A DNA stretch of 54,593 bases. Origin: JAQVEM01 sp964556165. Lineage in GTDB: Bacteria; Actinomycetota; Humimicrobiia; Humimicrobiales; Humimicrobiaceae. The stretch lies in assembly GCA_964556165.1 (NCBI GenBank), contig CAZKVH010000010.1:1-54593 (forward strand), given 5' to 3'. Positions within the stretch are counted from its first letter, which is position 1; each line of letters opens with the position of its first letter. Positions 6,772 through 16,257 of the stretch are shown in pieces. The translations under genes and the position numbers were made by a program. Below the pieces are notes generated by a model. That model saw only the letters and a program-made list of their open reading frames with translations, was not told the DNA's origin and made no database searches.

Positions 6772-8124
6772 TTACCAGGCAACATATTCCTTTAAAAATC
6801 TGGGGACTTCACCGGCTTCCCTCGGCCCAACAACTACCTTCCATCCCCCTTCCAGTTCTTCTTCAAGTTCATCTTTTAGTTGTGCGACATAACCGGGTAT
6901 TACAAGTTCTTTTTTATTTACTTTATCTGCTATACCGCTTTCCCTTACAAAACGGGCAATCATCTCGGGAACGAATTTACCGGCTGCCCATGCCGTCAGG
7001 ACAGATTGCCCTTCAACATCCATTACAAGAAGCCATGACGGAACCTTGCTGTTTTCCACTTCGCCCGAGATTATAAAATAAGTAAGAGAAAAATTAGTCG
7101 TAATCAGTACAGGCGAGTTTCCGCCAGGATTTCCTATTTTATATATATTCTGTTCCACCTGCATGGGCATTCTGGGGTCAGTATAAATGTTCTGTCTGTA
7201 TACCATAAGAGGAAATATATTCTGGTAGTTTGCATTTGAAAGTACGACAATCGAAGCATATTTAGCCACAAAAACAGAAGCCATCAAAGTTTCTTTCAGG
7301 ATATTATCAGTCATCTCACCGGGAAAAACTATGGTCGGGTAGCCAAAAAGCCTGTTCTTTTGCTCAATAGCAGATTTCCTCAGTACAATCTGATTATAGA
7401 AATCGTTCTTAAAATTCCGTGTACCGATATCTATCACAATATTTTTTATCCCGTAATTGCCCATCTTTTCAGTAAGAGTTCTTACATCTTCAAATGTTTC
7501 ACCCCTGACCACCACAGGACAGCCTGTTTCCCCGGTAATATTAATAATAGAATCAACATTATCAACAGTAGCTGCATGGATAAGCGGTTTCTTTTCTTTA
7601 AAAGCTTCTGCCGCGCACTTTAAAGTTCCGGTATCTTTAGAAACCAATATCAAGGGTTTTTTTGTCAGTGAATCAACCTTCTCTACCACTTCCATAAACT
7701 TATCTTTATCCCCGGACTTATTTTTAATGCAGACAGCATCCAGCGTTAAAACCTCGCCTACTCTTTCATAAGCTATATCATTTACCCGTCTGGCTACTTC
7801 CTCAATCCTGCCGGCTTCGTCTTCGTCTTCGACTGTTACCGCAAATGCGTTCTGATTTACGAATGTCCTGTCATGCCTGAATAAAACTGTTTCCTCGCCA
7901 ACAACAATAGAATCTTCACCGGCTCCTATTTCCACTTTTAATATAGGAGGCAGAGAAGCTTCCATAAGCTCTTTTTTTACTTCTTCGGATATATGCGGAC
8001 ATTTCTCAACTCCCACCTTTCCGGCCGCAACCTGCATGGCAAAAGCCAGACAGGTCGGAAAACCGCAATCTTTACAGTTTGTTTTTGGAAGTTTTTTAAA
8101 TATTTCAAGACCACTTAGCGCCAT
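6772..8124 (-). CDS. acsC: Corrinoid/iron-sulfur protein large (gamma) subunit
   Basis: A 450-residue protein. The N-terminal domain binds a [4Fe-4S] cluster through C17, C20, C25 and C42 in the typical CxxCxxxxC...C layout. A TIM-barrel domain follows, then a C-terminal corrinoid-binding domain. With AcsD it carries the methyl group from methyl-tetrahydrofolate (via AcsE) to the A-cluster of acetyl-CoA synthase. The length equals that of known acetogen subunits. The ATG has AAGGAG eight bases upstream. It is the third gene of acsV-acsD-acsC-folD, with 56 bases after acsD. An archaeal-type CdhE is the same family; the neighbours argue for a bacterial acs operon. Confidence 0.95.
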   Translation of the reverse strand: MALSGLEIFKKLPKTNCKDCGFPTCLAFAMQVAAGKVGVEKCPHISEEVKKELMEASLPPILKVEIGAGEDSIVVGEETVLFRHDRTFVNQNAFAVTVEDEDEAGRIEEVARRVNDIAYERVGEVLTLDAVCIKNKSGDKDKFMEVVEKVDSLTKKPLILVSKDTGTLKCAAEAFKEKKPLIHAATVDNVDSIINITGETGCPVVVRGETFEDVRTLTEKMGNYGIKNIVIDIGTRNFKNDFYNQIVLRKSAIEQKNRLFGYPTIVFPGEMTDNILKETLMASVFVAKYASIVVLSNANYQNIFPLMVYRQNIYTDPRMPMQVEQNIYKIGNPGGNSPVLITTNFSLTYFIISGEVENSKVPSWLLVMDVEGQSVLTAWAAGKFVPEMIARFVRESGIADKVNKKELVIPGYVAQLKDELEEELEGGWKVVVGPREAGEVPRFLKEYVAW

Positions 8125-8180
8125 ATCTTTTGCTCCTTATTCTTTCAGTATAAATGACAACATTTTTAAAAACCAGTAAA

Positions 8181-9122
8181 TTACATCAGCTCCTCAATGA
8201 ATTCTTTAATCAAACTTATTGCCCCGGGATGCCTCATTACCAGGATATCCGAACCCGATAGCAACATGCTGCCGCATGTTATCGCTTCCCAGTTTATTGC
8301 CCTTTCCTCCTGGTAGCCCCATTCCGGATAATTTTCTTCACTTTCCCTGACTTCCTTTACTTTCCAGACCTCGGGTCCGATATCGGTTATAACAGGCATC
8401 TGGGTCATCTTATCATTCTGCAAAAGCGCTGCAATTTTTAATCTTTCCATAGCGGAATAGCAATACTCTATTCCATACCCAAGCGCCGAAGTTGATGGGT
8501 CCATAACTATTTTATCTGAAGAAAGTCCAAACTGGGTTAGAAGTATGTTTAACTGCTTTGCGATATTTACATCAAGAGGATTCAGCGCTACCAGGTTGTT
8601 ACTATATTTTATAGCAGCCGTAGCTGCCGTTTTATAATTATCCTCTTCTACCCATCCCATCAATATGTTCTCACCGCTATTTTTTTCAGAAACTTTATTC
8701 ATAACTTCAGCGATCTTTTCAAGCGGTCCTGTTCCGTATATTATCAGAGGTTTGCTTATTGATTTTCTTACTGCAGCAGTTATTTCTGCAGCTTCGTCTG
8801 GACCCGCGTCTTCGCCATTAGGGTCTATGCTGGTTAGCCTCAGGCATATGGCATCCGCGCCATACTTTTCGATACTCTTCTTTGCCCACCTGACAGGGTC
8901 ATCCAGAACATCGCTGTAATACTTTGTTAATACATCAGGCCAGTCAGAGGGCTTCCTGTCCTGAACCTCTACGGCAACGATAGGCCTGTTCGGCATTTCC
9001 CCCTCAAATGTGTAAAAAGGAAGAGCAGTTTCACCACCTATTGACACCGTGGCATCGCCCCTGCCAAGTTTTACCAGATTAATCATTCCAGTATAAGTAC
9101 TTTTAGGAACCTGAAACTCCAA
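8181..9122 (-). CDS. acsD: Corrinoid/iron-sulfur protein small (delta) subunit
   Basis: A 313-residue TIM-barrel subunit of the corrinoid iron-sulfur protein. The N-terminus (EFQVPKSTYTGMI, then GGETALPFY) is the family signature. The protein caps the cobamide of AcsC and takes part in docking AcsE and the reactivator. The start is a TTG with a near-perfect AGGAGG five bases upstream, so a non-ATG start is well supported. It sits 138 bases after acsV and 56 bases before acsC, in a probable four-gene operon. No unusual residues were noticed. Confidence 0.93.
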   Translation of the reverse strand: MEFQVPKSTYTGMINLVKLGRGDATVSIGGETALPFYTFEGEMPNRPIVAVEVQDRKPSDWPDVLTKYYSDVLDDPVRWAKKSIEKYGADAICLRLTSIDPNGEDAGPDEAAEITAAVRKSISKPLIIYGTGPLEKIAEVMNKVSEKNSGENILMGWVEEDNYKTAATAAIKYSNNLVALNPLDVNIAKQLNILLTQFGLSSDKIVMDPSTSALGYGIEYCYSAMERLKIAALLQNDKMTQMPVITDIGPEVWKVKEVRESEENYPEWGYQEERAINWEAITCGSMLLSGSDILVMRHPGAISLIKEFIEELM

Positions 9123-9260
9123 ATTTTCCTCCTCTCTTTTTTAATCAGGAACGTTTATTCTTATGCTCTCAATATAAATTTACTTCCTGAATAAAGCAAA
9201 AACATAATTAGGTAATTTTATCACTTTTAGCAGAAAACCGTAGTTTGTATAATTATCAAG

Positions 9261-11180
9261 TTAATGCAAGCTTTCCTCTACTGAGGGGAACTCCTTAGTA
9301 TCAGTATAGGGCAGAAACAAGCCTGCCACATATCTGTCCATAAACTTTAGATTTACGCTTAACTCAATATATGTAATTTGCTCTGCAATTTCTGAACTCT
9401 GTTTATATTTATCCGCTGAAAGAAGGCTCAGGTAAGCTCCAGTAACTGATGTATTCCCGAGAAATAAATATTTGCCGGTATCAATATCCGGAAGCATACC
9501 TATGGCTATGGCATTCTTGATATAAATATGTTTTCCCAGACCTCCGGCTATATATATCTTTTTAAGGTCATACACGCTCAGGTTAACTTCTTCCAGCAAT
9601 GTTTTTATACCCGCATAAACAGCTGCTTTTGCTCTTATCAAATTATCAATATCAACTTCATTTATATATATATCCTTGCCAGTCGCGCTATTTTTTCCAT
9701 CTACAAGGATATATCGGCATGCATCCTCTTCACTCTTCAGATATTTATTTCTTATATCTTTATTAAATTTACCCCTCCTGTCAATAACGCCTTTAAGGTA
9801 CATCTCTCCTATCAAATCAATCAGCCCGGACCCACAGATACCCGCGGGTTTTGACTCACCAATCACTTCTACCTGACATTTATATGTCTTACTATCGATT
9901 GACACTTTTTCTATTGCCCCGTCTACCGCCCTGATTCCACACTTGACTCCTCCGCCTTCAAAGGCGGGGCCTGCAGAGCAGGAAGCGCCCATCATCCATT
10001 CGGAATTACCTACAACCAGCTCGCCATTTGTGCCAAGATCCAAAAAAAGAGCCAGTTCTTTTTTCTTATACATATCTGTCGCAAGAACGCCTGCTGTTAT
10101 ATCACCGCCAAGATAACCGGTTACTCCCTGTATATTATGAACATAAGCATTTCTGATATATTTTATTCCAATTTCTCCTGCGAAAGCGCCTGGAAATTTT
10201 CTTGTCACAGTGATATATGGTTCTTCCCTTATACACCGGGGAGAAACTCCATAAAAAAGATGCATCATTGTCGCGTTGCCTGCAACAACCATTGAAACGA
10301 CTCTGTCTGCTTTAACGTGTTCCCTGAAAAGCAACTTCCATATCAGGTTATTAATTGAACCTGTAACCTCTTTTCTTAACTTTTCAAGTCCTTCTTTTTT
10401 AGCCGCGTAAACTATACGATTAATAATATCCTCGCCGAACCTTATCTGCGGGTTATATTCCGATTCAGAACCCAGAATTCTTCCGCTGCCAAGGTCAACA
10501 AGATAAACGACCAGAGATGTTGTGCCGATATCAAGTGCCAGCCCGTAAAATTTTCTGCTTGTTTTGCCTCCTTCTATGTCGATAAGGGTACTTCTTTCTT
10601 TATCGACAGTTACGGTAACCTCTCCATCTTTTTTCATGAGAGCCTGAGGCAACTTCTTTATCAGGCTTACAGACACAATGCAGTTTGCTATCCCTAAATT
10701 CTCCTTTATGCTCTTCCTTAAACGGAATAAATCACTGGTTATGTAGCTGAGTGATGGTTTTTCTACAATTATTGTTGCTTTTTCTATCCAGGGTTTAAGT
10801 TCAACCTGGGAAATCTCGCTCATGTTAATACCGGAGTATTCTTTGGAAGCCATTTCTGTAAATATGCCCTTTTCTATTTTTGCGCTTACCTCGCTTCTGG
10901 AAAAAGTTTCTACAACCAGGTCACTTTCCACTCTGGACAAACACGAAAGGACATAACCTTCTTCTTGTTCCTCTTTCGATATAAATTCAGTTTTCCCTGT
11001 ACTGACTTTACCTTCTTTAACCCTTACCAGGCACCTTCCGCAGGTCCCCACTCCTCCACAGGGCAGTTCGATATTAATTCCGCAATCCAGAACCGCCTGC
11101 AGCAAATTGTAACCATGGGGAACTTTTATTGACTTTCCGCAGGGGATAAATTTTATTAAATGCTTTTTACTGCCTTTCAT
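9261..11180 (-). CDS. acsV: Corrinoid-protein reductive activator (RACo type, DUF4445)
   Basis: A 639-residue protein. Residues 8-90 form a plant-type [2Fe-2S] ferredoxin domain with C41, C47, C50 and C80 (Cx5Cx2Cx29C). After a linker, residues from about 212 on are an ASKHA-type ATPase: ALDIGTTS at 215-222 is the first phosphate loop, LFLDLGTNGEL is a second loop further on, and a GGGVK/AGGLG-rich C-terminal part follows. The protein uses ATP to return inactive Co(II) corrinoid to Co(I), which restores AcsC/AcsD. It is the first gene of the acs operon, with the promoter at 11269-11297. The ATG has only a weak ribosome site. Similar activators serve methyltransferase systems, but the acsD and acsC neighbours make the CFeSP role the best call. 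Confidence 0.9.
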   Translation of the reverse strand: MKGSKKHLIKFIPCGKSIKVPHGYNLLQAVLDCGINIELPCGGVGTCGRCLVRVKEGKVSTGKTEFISKEEQEEGYVLSCLSRVESDLVVETFSRSEVSAKIEKGIFTEMASKEYSGINMSEISQVELKPWIEKATIIVEKPSLSYITSDLFRLRKSIKENLGIANCIVSVSLIKKLPQALMKKDGEVTVTVDKERSTLIDIEGGKTSRKFYGLALDIGTTSLVVYLVDLGSGRILGSESEYNPQIRFGEDIINRIVYAAKKEGLEKLRKEVTGSINNLIWKLLFREHVKADRVVSMVVAGNATMMHLFYGVSPRCIREEPYITVTRKFPGAFAGEIGIKYIRNAYVHNIQGVTGYLGGDITAGVLATDMYKKKELALFLDLGTNGELVVGNSEWMMGASCSAGPAFEGGGVKCGIRAVDGAIEKVSIDSKTYKCQVEVIGESKPAGICGSGLIDLIGEMYLKGVIDRRGKFNKDIRNKYLKSEEDACRYILVDGKNSATGKDIYINEVDIDNLIRAKAAVYAGIKTLLEEVNLSVYDLKKIYIAGGLGKHIYIKNAIAIGMLPDIDTGKYLFLGNTSVTGAYLSLLSADKYKQSSEIAEQITYIELSVNLKFMDRYVAGLFLPYTDTKEFPSVEESLH

Positions 11181-11268
11181 TACCGGAATTAACCTGCTAA
11201 AACCTAAAGCTTTATAAAAAATAAAAAAAGAATGTAAGATTTAAAATAAAGATTAACTAATGAGTGTG

Positions 11269-11297
11269 ATTATATTATATACAGATATAAAAATCAA
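11269..11297 (-). promoter_or_regulatory. Sigma-70-type promoter of the acsV-acsD-acsC-folD operon
   Basis: On the minus strand TTGATT (11292-11297) is followed after exactly 17 bases by TATAAT (11269-11274), 89 bases or more before the acsV start. This predicts a leader of about 80 bases. No riboswitch fold was recognised in the leader, and no operator dyad was seen. It lies in the 175-base gap after lepA. Confidence 0.7.
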
Positions 11298-11355
11298 AAT
11301 GGAAAGACAGTCCTGTTGGAGTCTGGTAATTATATCCTGGCGAAGTACATGTTTT

Positions 11356-13167
11356 TTATTTCTGTATATCGAGCCTATAAAAACTCATAAAAGCTTCCTC
11401 CGGTATTTCGACCCTGCCGATTTTCTTCATCCTTTTTTTACCCATCTTTTGTTTTTCAAGCACTTTCCTTTTTCTGGTTATATCCCCGCCGTAGAGGCCG
11501 GCGGTCACATCCTTCCTGTAGGGGGCTATCCTCTCTTTGGCTATAACTCTCTTCCCGATGGAAGCCTGAATTGGCACCTCGAAATTTTGCCTTGGTATTA
11601 ATTTACTCAGTCTCTGGGTTATTTCTCTGCCTGTCTGGTAGGCTCTATCCCTGAACACTATGGTCGAAAGCTCATTTATCCTGTCTCCTGCAACCAGTAT
11701 ATCCAGCTTTACGAGGTCAGAATCCCTGTATTCAAGAAATTCATAATCAAGAGAGGCGAACCCGGATGTCGCCGATTTTAAAAGGTTAAAGAAATCAACT
11801 ATTATTTCTGAAAGCGGTAAGGCATATTTAATCTCCACTCTTTCCGGGGAGATATACTGCATATCTTTAAAATCTCCTCTCTTCTGGTTTGCAAGCTTCA
11901 TAACATCTCCGATATAATCTTTGGGGGTAATTATGGTCGCACTGACATACGGTTCTTCTATCCTGATTAATTTTTCCTGTTCAGGGAAGTCGGAAGGCCT
12001 TTTGATTTCCACTACGGAGTTGTCGCTTTTTACGACCCTGTAAGCTACATTGGGTGACGATGTAATCAACTTCAACTTATATTCTCTCTCAAGCCTCTCC
12101 TTTACGATTTCCATATGGAGAAGGCCCAGAAACCCGCATCTAAACCCGAATCCGAGCGCACCCGAAGACTCGGGGATAAAATCAAGAGAGGAATCGTTTA
12201 GCGCAAGTTTTCCCAGAGCATCCCTTAAGTCTTCATAGTCTCCGCCTTCAAGAGGAAATAAACCGCAGTAAACCATTGGTTTTGGTTTCTTGTACCCCGA
12301 AAGACTTTTTGATGCAGGATTTTTTAACAAAGTAATCGTGTCCCCGACTGTTATATTTCCTACTTCCTTAACGCCGGTAATTATATAACCTACTTCACCT
12401 GCCACAAGCATCTCCTTTTCTATCATATGAGGACCAAATATTCCTGTTTCTTCAACTTCGCTCGTCAGGCTTTCTCCCATAAACTTTATTTTGCTGCCCT
12501 TGCTTATATGGCCGTTCACCACTCTTATAAGTACCACCACTCCCCTGTAAATGTTATATTGTGAATCAAATATTAAAGCCTGTAAGGGTTTCTCGAATTC
12601 ACCTCCAGGCGGCGGCACATCTGTTACTACTCTTTCGAGTATCTTCCCAATACCATAGCCCGTCTTTGCACTTACTTTCAATATCTTATCTCTGCTTACA
12701 CCAAGTATCTTGCCAAGCTCCATTTCAACTTCATTTATTCTTGCACTTTTCAGGTCAATCTTATTTATAACAGGTATTATTTCAAGGTTATTATCAACTG
12801 CGAGATAAACATTGGCAAGAGTTTGAGCCTGTATTCCCTGAGTAGCATCCACCACAAGTATTGCACCCTCGCAGGCAGCCAGGCTTCTTGATACTTCATA
12901 ACTAAAATCAACATGTCCCGGAGTATCAATAAGATTAAAAATATACTGTCTCGCGTCCAGGGGTGAATTATATAGTACCCTCACCGAGTGAGCCTTTATT
13001 GTAATCCCGCGCTCCCTTTCAAGCTCCATATCATCAAGAAACTGGTCCAGCATTTCTCTGCGGCTCACGGTCTCGGTAATTTCAAGAATCCTATCAGCCA
13101 GTGTTGACTTACCGTGGTCAATATGCGCTATTATTGAAAAATTTCTTATTAATTGGCTGTCAAGCAT
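11356..13167 (-). CDS. lepA: Translation elongation factor 4 (LepA)
   Basis: A 603-residue ribosome-associated GTPase that acts on stalled or mis-translocated ribosomes. The G1 loop is AHIDHGKS (14-21), and the DTPGH and NKID motifs follow in order. The effector region with RGITI is present. The C-terminal LepA-specific domain (with KRGDFKDMQY and TAGLYGGDITRKRK) is complete. The length is normal for the family. The ATG gives the expected N-terminus although no clear ribosome site precedes it. It is 35 bases downstream of murJ, probably co-transcribed. No terminator was recognised after it before the acs promoter. Confidence 0.97.
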   Translation of the reverse strand: MLDSQLIRNFSIIAHIDHGKSTLADRILEITETVSRREMLDQFLDDMELERERGITIKAHSVRVLYNSPLDARQYIFNLIDTPGHVDFSYEVSRSLAACEGAILVVDATQGIQAQTLANVYLAVDNNLEIIPVINKIDLKSARINEVEMELGKILGVSRDKILKVSAKTGYGIGKILERVVTDVPPPGGEFEKPLQALIFDSQYNIYRGVVVLIRVVNGHISKGSKIKFMGESLTSEVEETGIFGPHMIEKEMLVAGEVGYIITGVKEVGNITVGDTITLLKNPASKSLSGYKKPKPMVYCGLFPLEGGDYEDLRDALGKLALNDSSLDFIPESSGALGFGFRCGFLGLLHMEIVKERLEREYKLKLITSSPNVAYRVVKSDNSVVEIKRPSDFPEQEKLIRIEEPYVSATIITPKDYIGDVMKLANQKRGDFKDMQYISPERVEIKYALPLSEIIVDFFNLLKSATSGFASLDYEFLEYRDSDLVKLDILVAGDRINELSTIVFRDRAYQTGREITQRLSKLIPRQNFEVPIQASIGKRVIAKERIAPYRKDVTAGLYGGDITRKRKVLEKQKMGKKRMKKIGRVEIPEEAFMSFYRLDIQK

Positions 13168-13202
13168 ATTTCAGTAAAATAAATTTATTAATAAATAAAA
13201 AA

Positions 13203-14777
13203 TCAGGAACTTCCTTTTAACTTTTTAAACAAACCGAGCACAAATTTTACCTCTTCCATCTTAAAAAGTATTGTGCATCCTATATAAATACCTGCACCCG
13301 CAACAATTGTTAGAAATAAAAAAACTATAAGAGACCACAGGCCCCTGAAAGCAAATTCTTCCAGATAGTTCCATAAAAAAAATATTATTATACTCATTAT
13401 GGCTGTCGAGGCAAAAATTTTCACATACGATAAAAATATTCTTTTCCCTCCGAAACTTCCTATCTTCTTTCTCAGTATAACAATAAGAATAACAACATTA
13501 ACCAGTGCAACCAGAGAAGTAGAAAGAGCAAGACCTGCAACATCTATAAATTTAATTAAAACCCAGTCAAGAACTAAGTTAACTATAATAGAAAAACCTG
13601 CAACCTTTAAAGGTGTTTTGACATTTTTAAATGCATAAAAAACGCGATTAAGAATCATAAGTAGCCCAAAAAACACAAGCCCGACACCGTGAAATATAAG
13701 TATGAATGCAACTTTTTCTGTATCTGCCACCCCGAAGCTGTAACGTTCGAATAAGACTTTTATGATAGGGTAACTTAAAATTGCAAGGCCCGCAGTTGCA
13801 GGCAGCATCATAAACCCGATTTCTCTGACCCCGAGAGAAAAGCTTTCCTTTATACCCTTTATGTCATCTACTGCCGCCTGCCGTGATATAAGAGGATAAA
13901 GAACAGTCACTATTGCTACCGAGAATACCCCCAGGGGTAAATTAGCGACTCTCCATGATAAATTTAAAGCAGTAGTATTACCCTCACCCAGATTTAATGC
14001 AAAAAAATAGTCCACGCTATTATTAAGGTTAACCGCTCCAAGGCTTAGAAGTATGGGGAACATAAGTGAAAAGACTTTCCTGACCCCTTCATGCTTGAAA
14101 TCAATAATGAATCTGTATTTAAATGGTGAAACTCTTAGCTGGGGCAACTGCACTAAAAGATGGGCAAATGAACCTGCCATCACTCCAGCTGCCATACTGT
14201 ATATTCCAAGGTTACCCGAAAGTAGAATTACAAAAATTATGGTAACTATGTTCATCACAAATGGAGCAAGTGATGGAACAGTAAAAATATTATGGGAGTT
14301 TAATATGCTGGTAGCAATAGAGGACAGGGACATTAAAACAAGAGAAAATATTAATATTCTACTCATCACCGTAAATTTATATACATCCAGCTGCCCGCCT
14401 GCAATCCTGGAAAGCAGTGACCCTATCTCGGGAGAAAAGATAAATACAATCACAGAAATTATAATAAAAACCAGAGTCATAATATTAACAATAGAGTTTA
14501 CAAATATTCTCGACTTATCTTTTTCATTCTTTTTTAAATATTCGGAATATATAGGAATAAATGCCGCTATTATTAAACTGTCGGCAAGTAAAATTCTAAA
14601 AAGGTTAGGGATATAATCAGCCCAGGTAAAAGCATCGGTTTCGTAAGTCACGCCAAAATAGCCTGTCATTATCTGGTCTCTTACAAGACCGGAAATTTTT
14701 GACAGCAAAATAGCTATAATTACTACAACAGTTGCGTTAAAAATTCTTTTTCTGGATAGTAAATAATCTTCATCCAT
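13203..14777 (-). CDS. murJ: Lipid II flippase MurJ (MviN family)
   Basis: A 524-residue polytopic membrane protein of the MOP/MVF superfamily with about fourteen hydrophobic segments. It flips the peptidoglycan precursor lipid II to the outside. The N-terminal stretch with SKISGLVRDQIMTGYFG is the usual first helix pair and includes conserved charged residues. An RQAAVDD-type loop lies mid-protein. The length is typical. The ATG has no clear Shine-Dalgarno sequence. The gene is divergent from rpsT and upstream of lepA. A general polysaccharide exporter of the same superfamily is less likely because of the N-terminal match. Confidence 0.92.
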   Translation of the reverse strand: MDEDYLLSRKRIFNATVVVIIAILLSKISGLVRDQIMTGYFGVTYETDAFTWADYIPNLFRILLADSLIIAAFIPIYSEYLKKNEKDKSRIFVNSIVNIMTLVFIIISVIVFIFSPEIGSLLSRIAGGQLDVYKFTVMSRILIFSLVLMSLSSIATSILNSHNIFTVPSLAPFVMNIVTIIFVILLSGNLGIYSMAAGVMAGSFAHLLVQLPQLRVSPFKYRFIIDFKHEGVRKVFSLMFPILLSLGAVNLNNSVDYFFALNLGEGNTTALNLSWRVANLPLGVFSVAIVTVLYPLISRQAAVDDIKGIKESFSLGVREIGFMMLPATAGLAILSYPIIKVLFERYSFGVADTEKVAFILIFHGVGLVFFGLLMILNRVFYAFKNVKTPLKVAGFSIIVNLVLDWVLIKFIDVAGLALSTSLVALVNVVILIVILRKKIGSFGGKRIFLSYVKIFASTAIMSIIIFFLWNYLEEFAFRGLWSLIVFLFLTIVAGAGIYIGCTILFKMEEVKFVLGLFKKLKGSS

Positions 14778-14919
14778 ATTTACATTATATTACAGATACG
14801 ATTAAAAAAGTTATTATATCATTTATATAAGTCAGGTAATAAATATTTTTATTTATAAAAAAAAATGTTAAAATGGCACTCGTTTAAAATTTTTAGTTTT
14901 ATTGAGAGGTAATAAACAG

Positions 14920-15189
14920 ATGCCAAATATAAAATCACAGGAAAAAAGAGACAGACAGAATAGCAAAAGAAGAGACAAGAATAGATTACTCAAGTCAAGA
15001 ATAAAAACCGAACAGAAAAAAATAAACAGAGCTGTCACAGACAAAAATGTGGAGGAAGCTGAAAGTAATCTTAAGACTCTTTTCAAACACCTGGATAAGG
15101 CTGTAAAAAATAGAGCGGTCCATAAGAATTATTCTTCAAACAAAAAATCCCAGTCGGCTAAAATGGTGAATTCAATAAAGAAAAAATAG
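14920..15189 (+). CDS. rpsT: Small ribosomal subunit protein bS20
   Basis: An 89-residue, Lys/Arg-rich helical protein that binds 16S rRNA early in assembly. The N-terminus (PNIKSQEKRDRQNSKRR) and the late VHKN segment match bS20. An in-frame TTG 18 bases upstream exists, but it lies in the ribosome site itself (GAGAGG at 14904-14909, ten bases before the ATG), so the ATG at 14920 is the start. It is the only core gene in this part on the plus strand, convergent with holA (ten bases between stops) and divergent from murJ. The holA-rpsT-lepA neighbourhood is conserved in many bacteria. Confidence 0.96.
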   Translation: MPNIKSQEKRDRQNSKRRDKNRLLKSRIKTEQKKINRAVTDKNVEEAESNLKTLFKHLDKAVKNRAVHKNYSSNKKSQSAKMVNSIKKK

Positions 15190-15199
15190 AGGTCTAAAG

Positions 15200-16231
15200 T
15201 CATACTTTAACATCTAAAACTTCGGTAATTAACTTTTTTACCAGATTCCCTGACTCTGTAGATGATTTTTTAAAATTGATATCATAATCATTCAAAATAT
15301 TAAATATCCTCAATATTTCAGATTTTTTATAATTATCACTGAAACCAATATATTTACTTACCGTTCTGCCAACATAATAAGAAGGTACTTTTAAATTACT
15401 TTCTATGTAATCTGTAACTGATGTCTTGCTGTCACCTGATTTAATATATAAAAGGCACTTAAACATTCTATGAAGCAGTGTCACTAAACCGGCTAAATTT
15501 TGCTCTTCCCCGGATATTGACCTTAAAGCTTTTAAACTGTTATTTTTATCCCTCTTGCCGATATAATCGACCAGGTCGAATACTTTTAATGAAAAAACAC
15601 GATTCACAAGCATCTTAACAGTATCTTCATTTATTACCTTTTCCTTCTCTGAACTTATATAATCATAAAGTTTATCATATTCTTTCTTCAGCAGACCCAG
15701 ATCCATATTCACATTTTCTATAAGAATATCCACAGCCTTTTCAGTAAACTTTATGCCATCCAGGCCTGACTTCTCATTGAGCCATTTCTTTAAACTTCCA
15801 ATTGAAGGGGGATTTAACCTGATTATTTTACCTGTTTTCTTTACTGCTTCCATAAGGCCGGGATTCAATTTCTGTTTTAAAGAAGTAATGATAAAAACTA
15901 TATTCCCATTTTTGCTTAAACTATTCAGCATTAAATCGGCAAATTTTTTTTGAAGCGTCCCGGGGGTATTATCAATATATTTTATTACAGCCACCTTTTT
16001 AAGAGAAAATAATGATGGAGTACCTATATAATTGGCAAATCCCTCTTCTTCAATTTCTTCAATACCGCTAAAAATCTTAAAATCCGTATCAAAATTAATT
16101 CTGTCCTTAAGAAAATCCTTTATATTGTTTATTGTATCCTCAAGCAGTGAATAACTCGTACTTATATATAAATAACATTGAGAGAGTTTATCCAGCTCCA
16201 GAAGTTTATCTTTTGAATTGCTCTTATCCAT
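15200..16231 (-). CDS. holA: DNA polymerase III delta subunit
   Basis: A 343-residue protein of the clamp-loader delta family, which opens the beta clamp for loading onto DNA. The N-terminal region is a degenerate AAA module without Walker motifs, as expected for delta. The PSLFSLKKVAVIKYID segment corresponds to the conserved central strand, and the mid-protein helices (LNEKSGLDGIKFTEKAVDILIENV) match domain II. Sequence conservation is low, as is usual for this subunit. The position between comEC/comEA and rpsT is a strong contextual sign. The start ATG has a weak GAGAT-type site. It follows the MFS gene by 26 bases. Confidence 0.85.
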   Translation of the reverse strand: MDKSNSKDKLLELDKLSQCYLYISTSYSLLEDTINNIKDFLKDRINFDTDFKIFSGIEEIEEEGFANYIGTPSLFSLKKVAVIKYIDNTPGTLQKKFADLMLNSLSKNGNIVFIITSLKQKLNPGLMEAVKKTGKIIRLNPPSIGSLKKWLNEKSGLDGIKFTEKAVDILIENVNMDLGLLKKEYDKLYDYISSEKEKVINEDTVKMLVNRVFSLKVFDLVDYIGKRDKNNSLKALRSISGEEQNLAGLVTLLHRMFKCLLYIKSGDSKTSVTDYIESNLKVPSYYVGRTVSKYIGFSDNYKKSEILRIFNILNDYDINFKKSSTESGNLVKKLITEVLDVKV

Positions 16232-16257
16232 ATCTGATCTCTAACCAGACAAATTTA

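Noticed and set aside
11181..11268. Possible cobalamin riboswitch before acsV
   Set aside because: The leader is about 80 bases, too short for a B12 riboswitch, and the B12 box was not seen.
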